NCBI GenBank assembly: GCA_964515055.1
Contig: CAZEUG010000005.1
Coordinates: 26,148 to 90,147 of the forward strand
Direction: 5' to 3'
DNA from: QAMX01 sp964515055
GTDB lineage: Bacteria > Bacillota > Clostridia > Oscillospirales > QAMX01
Length of the DNA stretch: 64,000 nt
Shown here: in pieces, positions 42,552 through 51,110 of the stretch
Layout of the letters: every line of letters starts with the position of its first letter
Position numbering within the stretch: the stretch's first letter is position 1
Program-made: the position numbers and the translations under genes
Notes under the pieces: generated by a model
Databases searched by the model: none
Told to the model about the DNA's origin: nothing
What the model saw: only the letters and a program-made list of their open reading frames with translations

Positions 42552-43400
42552 GTGAAGCAATATCGAATTGGCATCATGCTGGAGTGCCTGAAACAGTCCT
42601 TTGATGAGTCTCTGAAGCTTGCACGGGAAATCGGAGCGGATGCATTGCAAATTGGCCTGTTTGCATTGGAACAGTCACACGCTGAACGCATGGAAGCATT
42701 GGACAAAATGAAGTCCAACGGTCTACGCGTTTCGGCGGTCTGCGGGGATTTGGGCGGTCATGGTTTTACACGTGCGGAAGAGAATCCGGCAAAGATCGAA
42801 ACGTCCAAGCGGATTATGGAGCTGGCGCTGGATTTTGAAGCCGATGTTGTGACAACGCATATTGGCGTCATACCGGCCGATCGAAAGGGCTGCTATGGCG
42901 TTTTGTCAGAAGCGTGTGCAGAGCTCGGACAGTTCGCAGAGCAGTGCGGTGGCCGCTTTGCGATCGAAACCGGCCCGGAAACGCCGGAGACCCTGTGTTC
43001 ATTTCTGGAGCAGCTGCCAACAAAGGGGATCGGCGTGAACTACGACCCGGCCAATCTGGTCATGGTGACCGGCTCGGATCCGATTCAGGGGCTTCGGACG
43101 CTGCAGGGCAAAATCGTACACACCCACGCAAAAGACGGTATCATGCTGAAACAAACGGATCCGGCTGTGATTTATGGTATCTTTGCAGATGGCGGCATCG
43201 AAGACTTCCGCATGGAAGAATATTTCCGGGAAGTTCCTCTTGGACAGGGCAATGTGGATATTCCGGCCTGGCTCAAAGAGTTGGATGCAATCGGCTACGA
43301 TGGCTTTGTCACTGTTGAGCGCGAAGTCGGTGCAGATCCTGTGGGCGATATCTCGAAGGCCGTCCGTTACCTGAAACAGCTGATGCAATCCGAAAGGTGA
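42552..43400 (+). CDS. Sugar phosphate isomerase/epimerase (xylose isomerase-like TIM barrel)
   Basis: Encodes 282 residues of the AP endonuclease 2/IolE/xylose isomerase-like barrel. Metal ligands appear in the right order: THIGVIP (about 103), IETGPETPE (Glu, about 141), NYDPANLVM (Asp, about 172), VHTHAKDG (His, about 195) and TVEREVG (Glu, about 258). Members isomerise or epimerise ketoses and sugar acids, or act as inosose dehydratases. The GTG at 42552, 9 bases after AAAGGA, is the best start. It is 8 bases from a LarA-family gene, suggesting a shared sugar or sugar-acid pathway. Confidence 0.88.
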   Translation: MKQYRIGIMLECLKQSFDESLKLAREIGADALQIGLFALEQSHAERMEALDKMKSNGLRVSAVCGDLGGHGFTRAEENPAKIETSKRIMELALDFEADVVTTHIGVIPADRKGCYGVLSEACAELGQFAEQCGGRFAIETGPETPETLCSFLEQLPTKGIGVNYDPANLVMVTGSDPIQGLRTLQGKIVHTHAKDGIMLKQTDPAVIYGIFADGGIEDFRMEEYFREVPLGQGNVDIPAWLKELDAIGYDGFVTVEREVGADPVGDISKAVRYLKQLMQSER

Positions 43401-43408
43401 GAAAAACA

Positions 43409-44704
43409 ATGAACTCTCTTTTTTATCGCAGTACAGAAGCCGGTTTGACCGACAGTGAATTGGATCAAGCAGTGGGAGCCTTCCTCTCCTCCATCGGCTA
43501 TCAGCCCAAAAAAGTGCTGCTGCTGCCGCCGGACTATACGCGTCTGCATTCCGCGGGCGGCCTTCTGGCATCCAAGCTGTATCGGGCGCTGAAGGATTCT
43601 GCGGAGGTCTGGCTCATGCCGGCTCTCGGCACGCACGAACCGATGACCAAACAGGAACGCACCGCCTTTTTCGGTGACATTCCGGATGACCGTTTTCTGG
43701 TGCATGACTGGCGGAATGGAGTCAAAAAGATTGGCGTCGTCCCCGCTGAATTTGTTCGAACGGTTTCCGAAGGCATCATGGACGAAGAAATTGACGTTGA
43801 GGTGAATCGCTTGCTCTTTGAGGGCGGATTTGACCTGATTGTATCCATGGGTCAGGTGGTTCCGCATGAAGTGGTGGGCATGGCCAACTACTCCAAGAAT
43901 ATCTTTGTCGGGATTGGCGGAACCAAGCTGATTAACAAATCCCATATGCTCGGCGCATTGTATGGCCTGGAACGCATGATGGGACGGGATCATACGCCGG
44001 TTCGCAAGGTGTTTGACTATGCACATGAGCATTTCCTTGCTGATCTTCCACTCTACTTCTTCCAAACAGTCACAACGGCCTCTTCGGAAGGCGTCCGCAT
44101 TCACGGACTGTTTATTGGCGATCAACGTGAAGTTTTTGAAGCGGCAGTGGAAATGGCGCAGCAGAAAAACATGATCTTCGTTGAAAAGCCCTTCAAAAAA
44201 GCCGTCGTGTATCTGGATCCATCGGAATTCAAAAGCACCTGGCTTGGCAACAAAGCTGTCTATCGGACGCGCATGGCGATGGCAGACGGCGGTGAACTGG
44301 TGATTTTGGCGCCCGGCGTCCGACGTTTCGGAGAGGACGCTGAAAATGACCGGGTGATTCGGATGTTCGGCTATGTGGGACGTGAACGCATTCTGAAGCT
44401 GTTTCAGACTGAAGCGGAGCTCCAGACGAACCAGTCGGTTGCCGCGCATCTGGTACACGGTTCCTCAGACGGACGGTTTCAGATCACATACTGTACCGAC
44501 CCCGCACTGCTTTCAGCCGAAGAAGTCGAGTCGGTTGGATATCAGCATATGGACTATTCCGATGCCATTCAACAGTATGCCCCTACCTCCCTCACGGACG
44601 GCTTCTGTACGCTGCAAAACGGAGAAGAGGTCTTCTATATCAGCAATCCTGCTTTAGGCCTCTGGGCGGATCCTGGACGGTTCTACGGCACAACAAACGC
44701 CTGA
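43409..44704 (+). CDS. LarA-family (DUF2088) racemase/epimerase
   Basis: Encodes 431 residues resembling nickel-pincer lactate racemase LarA and its homologues annotated as sugar-acid epimerases. Recognisable parts are the LLPPDYTRLHSAGG motif (about residues 36-49), ALGTHEPMTKQE (about 71), VSMGQVVPHEVVG with a candidate catalytic or metal histidine (about 147-159), IGGTKLINKSHMLG, and ILAPGVRRFGED in the C-terminal half. AAAGGTGAG precedes the ATG. The larB, larC and larE genes that make the nickel-pincer cofactor are not in this window. Gluconate, mannonate or similar 2-epimerisation is plausible given the partner gene, not proven. Confidence 0.82.
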   Translation: MNSLFYRSTEAGLTDSELDQAVGAFLSSIGYQPKKVLLLPPDYTRLHSAGGLLASKLYRALKDSAEVWLMPALGTHEPMTKQERTAFFGDIPDDRFLVHDWRNGVKKIGVVPAEFVRTVSEGIMDEEIDVEVNRLLFEGGFDLIVSMGQVVPHEVVGMANYSKNIFVGIGGTKLINKSHMLGALYGLERMMGRDHTPVRKVFDYAHEHFLADLPLYFFQTVTTASSEGVRIHGLFIGDQREVFEAAVEMAQQKNMIFVEKPFKKAVVYLDPSEFKSTWLGNKAVYRTRMAMADGGELVILAPGVRRFGEDAENDRVIRMFGYVGRERILKLFQTEAELQTNQSVAAHLVHGSSDGRFQITYCTDPALLSAEEVESVGYQHMDYSDAIQQYAPTSLTDGFCTLQNGEEVFYISNPALGLWADPGRFYGTTNA

Positions 44705-44757
44705 TGCACCAACTGGAACGATAACGAATCAACATCAGAAAGGAAGATGGGACTGCT

Positions 44758-45843
44758 ATGGCAGTAAATGATCTTAATTTGAAACGGATACAAACGGCGC
44801 TGGCTGATGGAAAATTTCAAGCCAAAGCCCTGCTTCTGACCTCGCCGGTCAATCGTTTCTTTGCGACAGGCTTCCCCTCCTCGGCCGGCATGGTTCTGAT
44901 TACGGCAGAAACGTGTTTGATGGCGACAGATTTCCGTTATTTCGAAGCGGCGCAAAAAGCGCTGCCGCATATTTCGCTACAAATGGTACAACGCGGAAAA
45001 AAATATGCGGATCTGATCAATGCGGCGTTGACGGATTTGGGCATCAGCAGCCTCTGCTATGAGGACGGCGAAATGACCGTTGCGGAATACAATGCACTGA
45101 AGGAACAGATTCACGCAGAATTTCTCCCGATTGGACATCAGCTGGCATATCTCCGTGCAGTCAAGACGGAGGCAGAACTGGATGCGATGCGCGGCGCTCA
45201 GGCCGCAACGGATGCAGCGTTCCTGAAAATTCTGGAAGACATCAGCGCAGGCATGACGGAAAAAGAGATTGAGGCGCGCCTGATCTATCATCTGTACGCC
45301 TGCGGCGGAGAAAAGCTGTCCTTTGACCCGATTGTCGTCAGCGGCCCGAACAGCTCCCTGCCGCATGGACATGCCGGTCAACGCAAGGTGCAGAACGGTG
45401 ATTTTATTACCATGGACTTCGGCGTCATTTATCAGGGCTATTGCTCGGATATGACGAGAACTGTCGCGGTCGGAAGCGCAACCGATGAAATGCGGACGAT
45501 TTATGACATCGTCCTGGAAGCACAAATGATCGGCCTGCGTGAGGCACGCGCCGGGAGAAAGTGGTCAGAGGTGGACGGTGCAGCGCGCAACTTTATTGCA
45601 TCGAAAGGATATGGCGAATTCTTCGGCCATGGTCTTGGCCATAGTCTGGGACTGGAGGTTCATGAGAGCCTCAATTACAGCGCAGAAACAGGCGATCTGA
45701 CACCGGAAAATGGGGTCGTTTCCTGTGAACCGGGGATTTATTTGCCGGGCAAATTTGGTGTTCGCATTGAGGATTGCGTGATTCTGAAAAAAGACGGCTG
45801 CGAAAATCTGGCAAAATCCAAAAAAAATCTCCTGATTCTCTGA
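44758..45843 (+). CDS. Xaa-Pro aminopeptidase/dipeptidase (M24 family)
   Basis: Encodes 361 residues: an N-terminal creatinase-like domain (about 1-130) and a pita-bread M24 metallopeptidase domain. Metal ligands are visible in MDFGVIYQGYCSDMTRT (two Asp, about 220-236), GHGLGHSLGLEVHE (His, about 288-301), CEPGIYLP (Glu, about 322) and GVRIEDCVI (Glu, about 336). It cleaves peptides with proline in second position. Many genomes place such a gene immediately before efp; here prs lies between. GAAAGGAAGATGG precedes the ATG. Confidence 0.94.
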   Translation: MAVNDLNLKRIQTALADGKFQAKALLLTSPVNRFFATGFPSSAGMVLITAETCLMATDFRYFEAAQKALPHISLQMVQRGKKYADLINAALTDLGISSLCYEDGEMTVAEYNALKEQIHAEFLPIGHQLAYLRAVKTEAELDAMRGAQAATDAAFLKILEDISAGMTEKEIEARLIYHLYACGGEKLSFDPIVVSGPNSSLPHGHAGQRKVQNGDFITMDFGVIYQGYCSDMTRTVAVGSATDEMRTIYDIVLEAQMIGLREARAGRKWSEVDGAARNFIASKGYGEFFGHGLGHSLGLEVHESLNYSAETGDLTPENGVVSCEPGIYLPGKFGVRIEDCVILKKDGCENLAKSKKNLLIL

Positions 45844-45863
45844 AAAATCGTCTTGTTCGTCAC

Positions 45864-45893
45864 TTGAAAGACAGGCCAGAAATGCGGTATAAT
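45864..45893 (+). promoter_or_regulatory. prs: Sigma-A promoter for prs
   Basis: -35 TTGAAA (45864-45869), 18-bp spacer, -10 TATAAT (45888-45893), soon after the peptidase stop. Confidence 0.75.
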
Positions 45894-45969
45894 ATATATG
45901 TATTTCTGCGTGTGTTCAGGAAGCGAGAAAAAAGCAGGTTATAATCTGTGATTTGGAGGAATGACTTAG

Positions 45970-47136
45970 ATGGTGATGGAGGAACTGCACAACCTTCCTG
46001 TCGGCGAATTGGCAATTATCGGTATGCGCGGGTGCGAGGATATCTGTGCAAGCATTAACCGGTATCTGGTAAGCTGGCGGAAAGATGTTGTAAAAAAGGG
46101 TCTGATTGCGCCGTCCATCGTAGATGAGTATACGCGGGACTCTTATATGCTCGATGTCCGATGCCCGCGTTTCGGCACGGGCGAAGCCAAGGGCATGATT
46201 ACATCGTCTGTTCGTGGTCAGGATTTATTTATCATCGTAGACTGTTTCAATTATGGCGTGACATACCGGATGTATGGGCGCGAAGTGCCCATGAGCCCGG
46301 ATGATCATTTCCAGGATTTGAAACGGATTATTTCCGCAGCAGCAGGCAAATCCAGACGCCTGACCGTGATTATGCCGATGCTCTACGAATCCAGACAGCA
46401 TCGCCGCTCTGCACGGGAATCTCTGGACTGCGCCATGGCGCTGCAGGAACTGGTCAGAATGGGCGTTGACAATATCGTTACGTTTGACGCGCATGATGCA
46501 CGCGTGCAAAACGCGATTCCCAATGCCAGCTTCGAAACGGTGCCGTCCACGTACCAGATGATCAAAGCACTGGGCAACAACACAGAGGACTTGAAAATCG
46601 ACAAAGATCATCTGATGGTTGTTTCGCCCGATGAAGGCGGCATGAATCGCTGCATCTTCTATTCCACCATGCTCGGCATTGATCTGGGGATGTTCTACAA
46701 GCGGCGCGATTATTCCACCATTGTCAACGGACGGAACCCGATCATTGCCCATGAATTCCTTGGAACGAATGTGGACGGAAAAGACATCATCATCGTTGAC
46801 GATATGATTTCTTCCGGCGATTCCACGATTGACATTGCACGTCAGCTGAAAGAGCGAAATGCACGGCGCATTTTTGTCTGCACCACATTCGGGCTCTTTG
46901 TCGAAGGACTGGATGCATTTGACAAGGCATATGAAGAAGGCTATATTGAGCGGGTGTTTACAACAAACCTGGTCTATCGGAATCCGGAGCTGCTGAAACG
47001 TCCGTGGTACTGCGAAGTCGATATGTCCAAGTATATTGCATACATCATCAATACATTGAACCATGACCAGTCCATGAGCGAATTGCTGGATCCGTCTGCC
47101 CGCGTGAAGCGTTTCCTGGCCAAACTTGGAAAATAA
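45970..47136 (+). CDS. prs: Ribose-phosphate pyrophosphokinase (long clostridial form)
   Basis: Makes PRPP from ribose 5-phosphate and ATP, feeding purine, pyrimidine, histidine, tryptophan and NAD synthesis. The 388-residue product has VDCFNYGVTYRMYG (flexible loop region), PMLYESRQHR (about 136-145), TFDAHDARVQNA (metal His/Asp, about 174) and the PRPP-binding loop DIIIVDDMISSGDST (about 272-286). It is some 70 residues longer than canonical PrsA; a long divergent form is found in Clostridia. GGAGGAATGACTTAG precedes the ATG. Confidence 0.92.
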   Translation: MVMEELHNLPVGELAIIGMRGCEDICASINRYLVSWRKDVVKKGLIAPSIVDEYTRDSYMLDVRCPRFGTGEAKGMITSSVRGQDLFIIVDCFNYGVTYRMYGREVPMSPDDHFQDLKRIISAAAGKSRRLTVIMPMLYESRQHRRSARESLDCAMALQELVRMGVDNIVTFDAHDARVQNAIPNASFETVPSTYQMIKALGNNTEDLKIDKDHLMVVSPDEGGMNRCIFYSTMLGIDLGMFYKRRDYSTIVNGRNPIIAHEFLGTNVDGKDIIIVDDMISSGDSTIDIARQLKERNARRIFVCTTFGLFVEGLDAFDKAYEEGYIERVFTTNLVYRNPELLKRPWYCEVDMSKYIAYIINTLNHDQSMSELLDPSARVKRFLAKLGK

Positions 47137-47170
47137 AGCGGAGAAACAGCGCGAAAACACAAAATAGGAC

Positions 47171-47199
47171 TTGAAATTTCAGCAAGAATATTATACAAT
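47171..47199 (+). promoter_or_regulatory. efp: Sigma-A promoter for efp
   Basis: -35 TTGAAA (47171-47176), 17-bp spacer, -10 TACAAT (47194-47199). Confidence 0.8.
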
Positions 47200-47229
47200 A
47201 AACAGACAATGATAAATGGAGGTATTTCA

Positions 47230-47793
47230 ATGATTTCAGCCGGTGAATTTCGAAACGGTGTTACCTTTGATATGGACGGGCAGGTCATGCAGATTATTGA
47301 ATTTCAGCATGTCAAACCGGGTAAAGGTGCTGCTTTCGTCAGAACCAAGCTTCGCAATGTGATTTCGGGTTCCGTTGTTGAACGCACCTTCAACCCGACG
47401 GATAAGTTCCCGCCCGCCTACGTCGAACGGAAGGAAATGCAGTATCTGTACAACGACGGCGACCTGTACTACTTCATGGATCTGGAGACCTATGAACAGA
47501 CGCCGATCAATGGCAATATTCTGGGCGAAGAATTCCAGTTTGTCAAGGAAAACATGAACTGTAAGCTCCTTTCCTACAAAGGCAATGTCTTCGGTGTCGA
47601 AGTTCCGACCTTCGTCGAACTGGAAGTCACCGAAACCGAACCGGGCTTTGCGGGCAACACGGCCACCAACGTGACCAAACCTGCCACACTGGAAACCGGT
47701 GCAACCATCAAGGTTCCGCTGTTTGTCAATATCGGTGATGTCCTGAAGATTGACACGCGTACCGGAGAATATCTCGAACGCTGCAAAAAGTAA
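47230..47793 (+). CDS. efp: Elongation factor P
   Basis: Relieves ribosome stalling at polyproline. The 187-residue product has the three EF-P domains; the functional loop HVKPGKGAAFVRTKLRN (about residues 27-43) carries the conserved Lys32-type position, and the C-terminal OB domain has GDVLKIDTRTGEYLERCK. TGGAGGT precedes the ATG at 47230. It has its own promoter and is followed by the CD1247-like gene, a pairing I associate with Clostridia. Confidence 0.97.
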   Translation: MISAGEFRNGVTFDMDGQVMQIIEFQHVKPGKGAAFVRTKLRNVISGSVVERTFNPTDKFPPAYVERKEMQYLYNDGDLYYFMDLETYEQTPINGNILGEEFQFVKENMNCKLLSYKGNVFGVEVPTFVELEVTETEPGFAGNTATNVTKPATLETGATIKVPLFVNIGDVLKIDTRTGEYLERCKK

Positions 47794-47874
47794 ACCACGC
47801 GGATTTGAGCGGACTTCCCTGCTTCTCGACAGGCTCCGCTCCTGCCAGATTTTGAAAGAAAGGAATGAAGCTCC

Positions 47875-48291
47875 ATGACCCTGACTGAAAAAGCTGCATA
47901 CCTGAAGGGGATTGCAGATGGCATGAAACTGAACGCAGACGAGCCGACAGATAAGCTGCTGCTCTCCATCATTGATATGCTGGATGACCTGGCCAAGTCG
48001 GTGACAACCAACGAAGAAGAAATCACACTGCTCACAGACGACGTCGATGCACTGTATGAAGATGTGTACGGTGACGAAGACGAAGATCTTTCAGACGAAA
48101 TCGAGGATGACGACGACGAGGAACTCTACGAAATTGAGTGCCCGAAGTGCGGCGAAAAGATTTACCTGGATTTCGATGAAATCGAACAGGGCGATATCAC
48201 CTGCCCTGCTTGCGGTGAAGCCCTGGAAATCGAACTGCATCTCGATGATTGCGATTGCTGCCATCATCATGATGAAGAAGCAGACAACTAA
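47875..48291 (+). CDS. CD1247 N-terminal domain-type acidic zinc-ribbon protein
   Basis: Encodes 138 residues. The N-terminal half (TLTEKAAYLKGIADGMKL to ITLLTDDVDAL) is helical and matches the clostridial family named after C. difficile CD1247. A very acidic linker (about residues 62-80) leads to a zinc ribbon with CPKCG and CPACGEA, and the C-terminus adds a metal-loving DDCDCCHHHDEE tail. GAAAGGAATGAAG lies upstream. Its position just after efp is conserved in Clostridia as I recall. The molecular role is unknown. Confidence 0.88.
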   Translation: MTLTEKAAYLKGIADGMKLNADEPTDKLLLSIIDMLDDLAKSVTTNEEEITLLTDDVDALYEDVYGDEDEDLSDEIEDDDDEELYEIECPKCGEKIYLDFDEIEQGDITCPACGEALEIELHLDDCDCCHHHDEEADN

Positions 48292-48308
48292 AGTTTTCCC
48301 ATCATTTG

Positions 48309-48351
48309 AAGAACCGGGTTCGGACAAGCGTCCGAACCCGGTTCTTTTTCT
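48309..48351. terminator. Bidirectional terminator between CD1247-like gene and rarA
   Basis: A stem of about 17 bp, AAGAACCGGGTTCGGAC (48309-48325) with GTCCGAACCCGGTTCTT (48330-48346), AAGC loop, then TTTTT. The rarA stop at 48350 overlaps its end, so it also serves the convergent gene. Confidence 0.92.
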
Positions 48352-49642
48352 ATTTTTCATCGCCCTCGACGGGCTCGGGGTGCTGTTTGACTTCTTCCCA
48401 ATAGCGTCGAGTGGATTGCTCCAGTTTATTCTGACCGTATCGGTAATAAACCGTGTCTTTCAAAGCGTCTGGAAGGTACTGCTGCACAACATAATGATGC
48501 GGAAAACTGTGCGGATAGAGATATGTCTGACCGCGTCCAAGCTTACCGGCACCGGCATAGTGTGCATCTTTTAAGTGTGCAGGAATCTCCCCTGTTTTTC
48601 CGGCAGCAACATCGGCCATCGCGGACCATATACCGTTCGCAGCGGTGTTGGATTTTGGAGCCGTTGCCATGAGCACCACGGCCTCCCCTAAGGGAAGCTG
48701 TGCCTCGGGCAGTCCGAGCTGCAAGGCGCTGTCGACACAGGCCTTCACAATTGGGACAGCCTGTGGATACGCCAACCCAACATCCTCAGATGCCATGACC
48801 AGTAGACGACGGCACGCGGAAGGCAAATCGTTTGCCGTCAACAGGCGGGCGAGATAGTGCAGCGCAGCGTTCGGGTCGCTTCCGCGAACGGATTTTTGCA
48901 GCGCGGAGAGGATATCATAATGCGAATCCCCATCCCTGTCATATCGCATGGCAGAAGATTGCAGTACCTGTGCGGCCTCTTCCTCTGAGATGGTATAGGA
49001 AGATACCGTTGATGGAACGGCGTTGACCAGCATTTCAACGGCATTGATCGATTTCCGAACATCGCCGCCGCAACCGTCTGCAATGAGCGCAACCGCCTTG
49101 TCGTCGATTGTGAGGGACAAACCGGCTCTGCGGGCAGCTGCATTCACGGCGCGGCCAATCACCGGCTTGACCGCTTCGGGAGTCACCTGGTGAAACTCAA
49201 ATACGGTCGAACGGCTCAAAATGGCATGATATACATAGAAATACGGATTTTCTGTCGTGGAAGCAATCAGAATGATGCTGCCATTTTCGATGAATTCCAG
49301 AAGGGATTGCTGCTGCTTTTTATTGAAATACTGAATTTCATCGAGATACAGCAAAATGCCATGACTGGCAGACAGCCCACCGATTTCGGAGCAAATGTCC
49401 CGGATATCAGCCAGGGAAGCCGTTGTCGCGTTCAGATGGTGCAGTGTCCGGTTGGTTTTTGAGGCGATAATACTGGCGACCGTTGTCTTCCCGACGCCGG
49501 AAGGCCCATAAAAGATCATATTGGACAGATTGCCGTTTTCCAGCGAGCGGCGCAAAACGGTTCCCTGTCCGAGAATATGATCCTGGCCAACCACATCAGA
49601 AAATTCAGACGGACGGATGAAATCAGCCAATGGCCTGTACAA
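48350..49642 (-). CDS. rarA: Replication-associated recombination protein RarA (MgsA, AAA+)
   Basis: AAA+ ATPase acting at stalled replication forks. The 430-residue product has Walker A YGPSGVGKTTVASIIA (about residues 45-60), Walker B ILLYLDEIQYFN (about 95), the sensor STTENPYF (about 128), a lid domain and the C-terminal tetramerisation part (ASEDVGLAYPQA, YAGAGKLGRGQTYLYPH). Start is TTG at 49642 with AGGCGGTGAG upstream; 20 bases separate it from glyA. The stop falls inside the terminator. Confidence 0.95.
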   Translation of the reverse strand: MYRPLADFIRPSEFSDVVGQDHILGQGTVLRRSLENGNLSNMIFYGPSGVGKTTVASIIASKTNRTLHHLNATTASLADIRDICSEIGGLSASHGILLYLDEIQYFNKKQQQSLLEFIENGSIILIASTTENPYFYVYHAILSRSTVFEFHQVTPEAVKPVIGRAVNAAARRAGLSLTIDDKAVALIADGCGGDVRKSINAVEMLVNAVPSTVSSYTISEEEAAQVLQSSAMRYDRDGDSHYDILSALQKSVRGSDPNAALHYLARLLTANDLPSACRRLLVMASEDVGLAYPQAVPIVKACVDSALQLGLPEAQLPLGEAVVLMATAPKSNTAANGIWSAMADVAAGKTGEIPAHLKDAHYAGAGKLGRGQTYLYPHSFPHHYVVQQYLPDALKDTVYYRYGQNKLEQSTRRYWEEVKQHPEPVEGDEK

Positions 49643-49662
49643 GCAGGCTCACCGCCTTTCTG

Positions 49663-50913
49663 TTATGCGTAGAGCGGATACTTTGCGCAAATCGATGCGA
49701 CCGTGTCAAGGATATAGGAACGGTTGGCATCCAGATCGTCTGCCGCCATCCGAATCAGCTTGGCAAGAACGCGCATATCGCTTTCCTGCAAGCCACGGGA
49801 CGTAACGGCGGGTGTGCCCAGACGCATACCGCTCGTAACAAACGGGCTCTGCGGGTCGTTCGGAATGGTGTTTTTGTTAGCGGTGATATGAACCTCGTCC
49901 AGTCTGTGTTCCAGCTCTTTGCCGGTCAGATTCAAATTGCGCAGATCGAGCAGCATGAGGTGATTGTCCGTCCCGCCGGAAACGAGCTGGAACCCTTCTT
50001 CCAGCAGTCCGGAAGCGAGAGCAGCTGCATTCTTGACGATCCGTTTTTGATAATCCTTGAATTCATCGGTCAGTGCTTCACCGAGGCAGACAGCTTTGGC
50101 GGCAATGATGTGCATCAGCGGACCACCCTGAGTGCCAGGGAAAATCGCCTTGTCAATGGCTTTGCCATATTCTTCACGGCAGAGAATCATACCGCCGCGA
50201 GGACCGCGCAGCGTCTTATGCGTGGTTGTGGTGACAATATCTGCATACGGAACCGGGTTAGGATGCAAACCGGCCGCGACAAGTCCAGCAATGTGAGCCA
50301 TATCGACCATCAGAAGTGCGCCGCACTCCTTGGCGATTTCAGCAAACTTTTCAAAATCAATGATGCGCGGATATGCGCTGGCACCTGCAACAATCAGCTT
50401 GGGGTGATGTTCAAGGGCGAGTGCGCGGACTGCATCGTAATCAATCCGATGTGTCTCAGAGTCCACGCCATATGGCACAACATTGAAATAAGTACCGGAC
50501 ATATTCACCGGGCTGCCGTGTGTCAAATGTCCGCCCTGCTGCAGGTTCATCCCGAGAATGGTGTCACCCGGTTTCAACATTGCGAAATAAACGGCCTGAT
50601 TGGCGCTTGCACCACTGTGTGGCTGAACATTGACGTGTTCAGCGCCAAATAACTGTTTGGCACGATCAATTGCCAGACGCTCAACGATGTCCACGCATTC
50701 ACAGCCGCCATAATAGCGTTTGCCGGGATATCCTTCAGCATATTTATTTGTCAGAACACTGCCGGCAGCAGCCAATACAGCGGTGCTGACAAAATTCTCA
50801 GAGGCAATCAGCTCAATGTTTGATTGCTGACGGGTAAATTCGGCGCGGACAGCATCCCCGACCTCTTGATCCCGCATCGTCAGATAATCCATAGAATCAG
50901 AAACGTTATACAT
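49663..50913 (-). CDS. glyA: Serine hydroxymethyltransferase
   Basis: Interconverts serine and glycine, charging tetrahydrofolate with one-carbon units. The 416-residue product has NIELIASENFVS (about residue 31), YGGCECVD, HSGASANQAVYFA (about 94), VDMAHIAGLVAAG (about 200) and the PLP lysine in TTTTHKTLRGPRGG (about 225-238). Its promoter (50965-50993) is well formed, and GGGGG lies before the ATG. rarA is transcribed behind it. Confidence 0.98.
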   Translation of the reverse strand: MYNVSDSMDYLTMRDQEVGDAVRAEFTRQQSNIELIASENFVSTAVLAAAGSVLTNKYAEGYPGKRYYGGCECVDIVERLAIDRAKQLFGAEHVNVQPHSGASANQAVYFAMLKPGDTILGMNLQQGGHLTHGSPVNMSGTYFNVVPYGVDSETHRIDYDAVRALALEHHPKLIVAGASAYPRIIDFEKFAEIAKECGALLMVDMAHIAGLVAAGLHPNPVPYADIVTTTTHKTLRGPRGGMILCREEYGKAIDKAIFPGTQGGPLMHIIAAKAVCLGEALTDEFKDYQKRIVKNAAALASGLLEEGFQLVSGGTDNHLMLLDLRNLNLTGKELEHRLDEVHITANKNTIPNDPQSPFVTSGMRLGTPAVTSRGLQESDMRVLAKLIRMAADDLDANRSYILDTVASICAKYPLYA

Positions 50914-50964
50914 GTTTTCCCCCGTGAACAGTATTTTTGGTAAAACCGAGTAAGAACCACTTAT

Positions 50965-50993
50965 ATTTTATACGAATTCGACGAGAAAAACAA
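50965..50993 (-). promoter_or_regulatory. glyA: Sigma-A promoter for glyA-rarA
   Basis: On the minus strand, -35 TTGTTT (50988-50993), 17-bp spacer, -10 TAAAAT (50965-50970). Confidence 0.65.
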
Positions 50994-51063
50994 GAGCCAC
51001 TCCACTTTTTCTGTTAATTCAACAATCAAGCAGAAAATTCGATCTTTTTTATAGATATAATGG

Positions 51064-51069
51064 TATAAT
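51064..51069 (+). promoter_or_regulatory. nth: -10 element for nth
   Basis: Perfect TATAAT at 51064-51069, with another at 51056-51061. No strong -35 is visible 17 bp upstream of either. Confidence 0.45.
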
Positions 51070-51110
51070 AAAAGGAACGCATGAGTCAATTGAATGGGAG
51101 CTGAGGAACC

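Noticed and set aside
49630..50652. 340-codon frame on the plus strand inside glyA
   Set aside because: Antisense to glyA; no motif, no binding site.
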